Positions 62,727 through 64,000 of a stretch of DNA of 64,000 nucleotides are shown piece after piece. The DNA comes from Mariniblastus sp964414815. Lineage in GTDB: Bacteria > Planctomycetota > Planctomycetia > Pirellulales > Pirellulaceae. Location of the stretch: contig CAYPXY010000012.1 of NCBI GenBank assembly GCA_964414815.1, forward strand, positions 1-64,000. The letters run 5' to 3'. The translations under genes and the position numbers were made by a program. Under the pieces are notes generated by a model. It ran no database searches. It saw only the letters and a program-made list of their open reading frames with translations, and had not been told where the DNA came from. The first letter of the stretch is position 1. Each line of letters begins with the position of its first letter.

Positions 62727-63538
62727 GGGTTCGTTGCGAGTTGCGGGTTGCGGGTTGCGGGTTGTTCCTGAGCTTCAAAAAAATCTCCGCGATGATGTTC
62801 GCGTTCGGAATCGGAGATCAATTGATAGAACAGTTCCTCCAAATCGTCTTGTTTAAATTGTTCTGAAAGGCTTTCGATTGATCCCTGTGCCAAAATATGT
62901 CCGCGATTCATGATCGCAACGTGATCGCAAAGTCGTCTGACTTCGGTCATGATGTGAGACGAAAAAATAATGCACTTGCCGAAATCACGAAGCTGTTCGA
63001 CGGTCCTTAAAACCTCTCTCGCGACCACAATGTCGAGTCCCGAGGTGGCTTCATCAAAGACCAGTACCGGAGGATTGTGAACCATGGCCCGTGCGATGGA
63101 GACTTTCTGCTTCATGCCGGTCGACATTTTGCTGCCAAGCGTATTACGAATTTCGTTCATCTGAAAGCGCTCAAACAGGTATTCCATTCGCCGCTGCAGC
63201 GTCTCTTCGTCGATTCCATAGAGACGGCCAAAATACTGGACCATCTCCCAGGCCGTCATCCGGTCGTAGATCGCCGTATTCATCGATACGAAACCGATCT
63301 GATAGCGGACTTGTTCCGGGTGGGTCGAGACGTCGAATCCATTGACGATGGCCGTACCTCGGGTGGGGCGAAGAACGGTGCTGAGAATTCGCAGCGCGGT
63401 TGTCTTACCGGCGCCGTTTGGCCCCAGGAGTCCAAATATTTGTCCCGGCATGGCGTCAAAACTGATGCCACCGAGCGCCACAAAGGTCCCCGCTTGAAGA
63501 TCCTGATAAGTTTTACAAAGTTGCCGGACGTGAATCAT
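62723..63538 (-). CDS. ABC transporter ATP-binding protein (NatA-like)
   Basis: 271 residues from ATG 63536-63538 (MIHVRQLCKTYQD). Walker A GLLGPNGAGKTTALRIL, Q-loop QIGFVSMNTAIYDRM, signature SKMSTGMKQKVSIARAMVHN, Walker B PVLVFDEATSGLD and the switch His in IIFSSHIMTEV. The C-terminal tail QPATRNPQLATNP is encoded by the heptamer repeats (62733-62764) and is probably unconserved. It overlaps the fused permease gene at ATGA, so the pair is translationally coupled. Confidence 0.94.
   Translation of the reverse strand: MIHVRQLCKTYQDLQAGTFVALGGISFDAMPGQIFGLLGPNGAGKTTALRILSTVLRPTRGTAIVNGFDVSTHPEQVRYQIGFVSMNTAIYDRMTAWEMVQYFGRLYGIDEETLQRRMEYLFERFQMNEIRNTLGSKMSTGMKQKVSIARAMVHNPPVLVFDEATSGLDIVVAREVLRTVEQLRDFGKCIIFSSHIMTEVRRLCDHVAIMNRGHILAQGSIESLSEQFKQDDLEELFYQLISDSEREHHRGDFFEAQEQPATRNPQLATNP
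62733..62764. repeat. Heptamer tandem repeat (gttgcgg x about 4)
   Basis: Lies inside the 3' end of the ABC ATPase frame and seven bases before the start codon of the permease (62726). The unit is not a multiple of three, so a change of copy number would alter the ATPase C-terminus, its stop and the spacing to the next start. Confidence 0.85.
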
Positions 63539-63784
63539 AAAGGGGTATCCCAACGACTTTTGCCAAGTCAATCGGTTGCAACGGTTGTCTTAAAAAGGTT
63601 GGCGATCTCCGACGCAGCCGGTCGAAAACCTACGAAGTAAACAGAATTGTAGGTCAGGATAATGCACGTGCCGACAATCCAATCCGGACAATAGCGATTG
63701 TGCGGATGATGAGGAATTGACCGCGAATACTCACGGCAGTTGCACCCAATAAAACACCTGCAACCCGACGGGCCGGCGGCTATT

Positions 63785-63892
63785 TATGGAGTGCGGGACT
63801 CTTGTACCGCTTTGGATATTTGGATTTCATCGGTGGTCCAAACCGTCCGAAGCCATAGAAACGACAGCGGTACAAGAGTCCCGCACTCCATA
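63785..63892. mobile_element. MITE-like element, family D, complete copy
   Basis: 108 bases with perfect 27-base terminal inverted repeats (tatggagtgcgggactcttg, then taccgct, and complement). It carries no reading frame. The truncated relative at 47244 shares the interior. Gene-free bases 63572-63965 contain this element, adjoining family E-type words (ggctaaacgg) and nothing else recognised. Confidence 0.92.
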
Positions 63893-63965
63893 GAGGCTAA
63901 ACGGTTCCATTTCCCGTGAACGGTTACATCTCACGAACTCGATCACCTTTTTTCCCAGCCCACCG

Positions 63966-64000
63966 ATGACCACTCAATCCATTCCGCTCGACTTGAACGC
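63966..64000 (+). CDS. Start of a gene cut by the window end
   Basis: ATG at 63966 opens a frame (MTTQSIPLDLN) that runs off the end. Only 11 residues are visible, so product and reality cannot be judged. Confidence 0.35.
   Translation, partial: MTTQSIPLDLN

Overview
The window looks like chromosome from a free-living planctomycete (class Planctomycetia). Evidence: a prepilin-type DUF1559 protein, a Ser/Thr kinase with kinesin-light-chain-type TPRs preceded by a vestige of an ECF sigma gene, a Gfo/Idh/MocA oxidoreductase with a Tat-like leader, a DUF1570 protein, an FHA-GAF-SpoIIE regulator, and an ABC-2 permease fused to a CPBP protease. kdsA and two BamA-like lipoproteins point to a Gram-negative-type outer membrane. 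Genes are loosely packed, on both strands, in short operons. There is no prophage, no transposase and no CRISPR array. Housekeeping anchors are cysS, purC, rplM-rpsI, kdsA, dnaA and one tRNA-Leu(GAG).

Layout. 0-6.6 kb: cysS, an ECF sigma factor with a membrane partner, DUF4256, small hypothetical genes and decayed fragments. 6.7-10.5 kb: oxidoreductase, DUF1570 putative peptidase and a secreted protein. 10.8-15.7 kb: a surface-polysaccharide group (capsule-type transferase, methyltransferase, GT2-like and GT4 glycosyltransferases). 16.2-24.7 kb: nitrilase-family hydrolase, an unknown protein divergent from it, GT39, DUF1559, alcohol dehydrogenase, Uma2. 25.1-28.6 kb: a five-POTRA lipoprotein and a separate BamA-type barrel. 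28.7-36.3 kb: purC, a GH10-like protein, FHA-GAF-SpoIIE, a FlgM-like protein, a ParE-type toxin-antitoxin pair, tRNA-Leu. 36.3-43.1 kb: rplM-rpsI, lipid kinase, kdsA, lipoprotein. 43.2-52 kb: a PTPS/QueD homologue, a CitG-like protein overlapping an alpha/beta hydrolase, a small HD hydrolase, GT4, dnaA, DUF6690-like. 52.5-63.6 kb: THUMP-like methyltransferase, M24 peptidase, the 1.2-kresidue kinase-TPR protein, amidohydrolase, and an ABC exporter.

The most striking layer is repetitive DNA. At least five families of small palindromic or MITE-like elements lie between genes, and some run into genes: they supply the last codons and/or the stop of at least four proteins, and one family is present as four in-frame copies inside the barrel gene. 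Separately, short tandem arrays with a strict 7-base period sit within about 10 bases of three start codons and one stop codon. These two patterns, the split BamA and the ECF remnant are the observations most worth checking. I found no complete novel defence or metabolic system that the sequence itself proves. Assignments rest on motif recognition without database searches.
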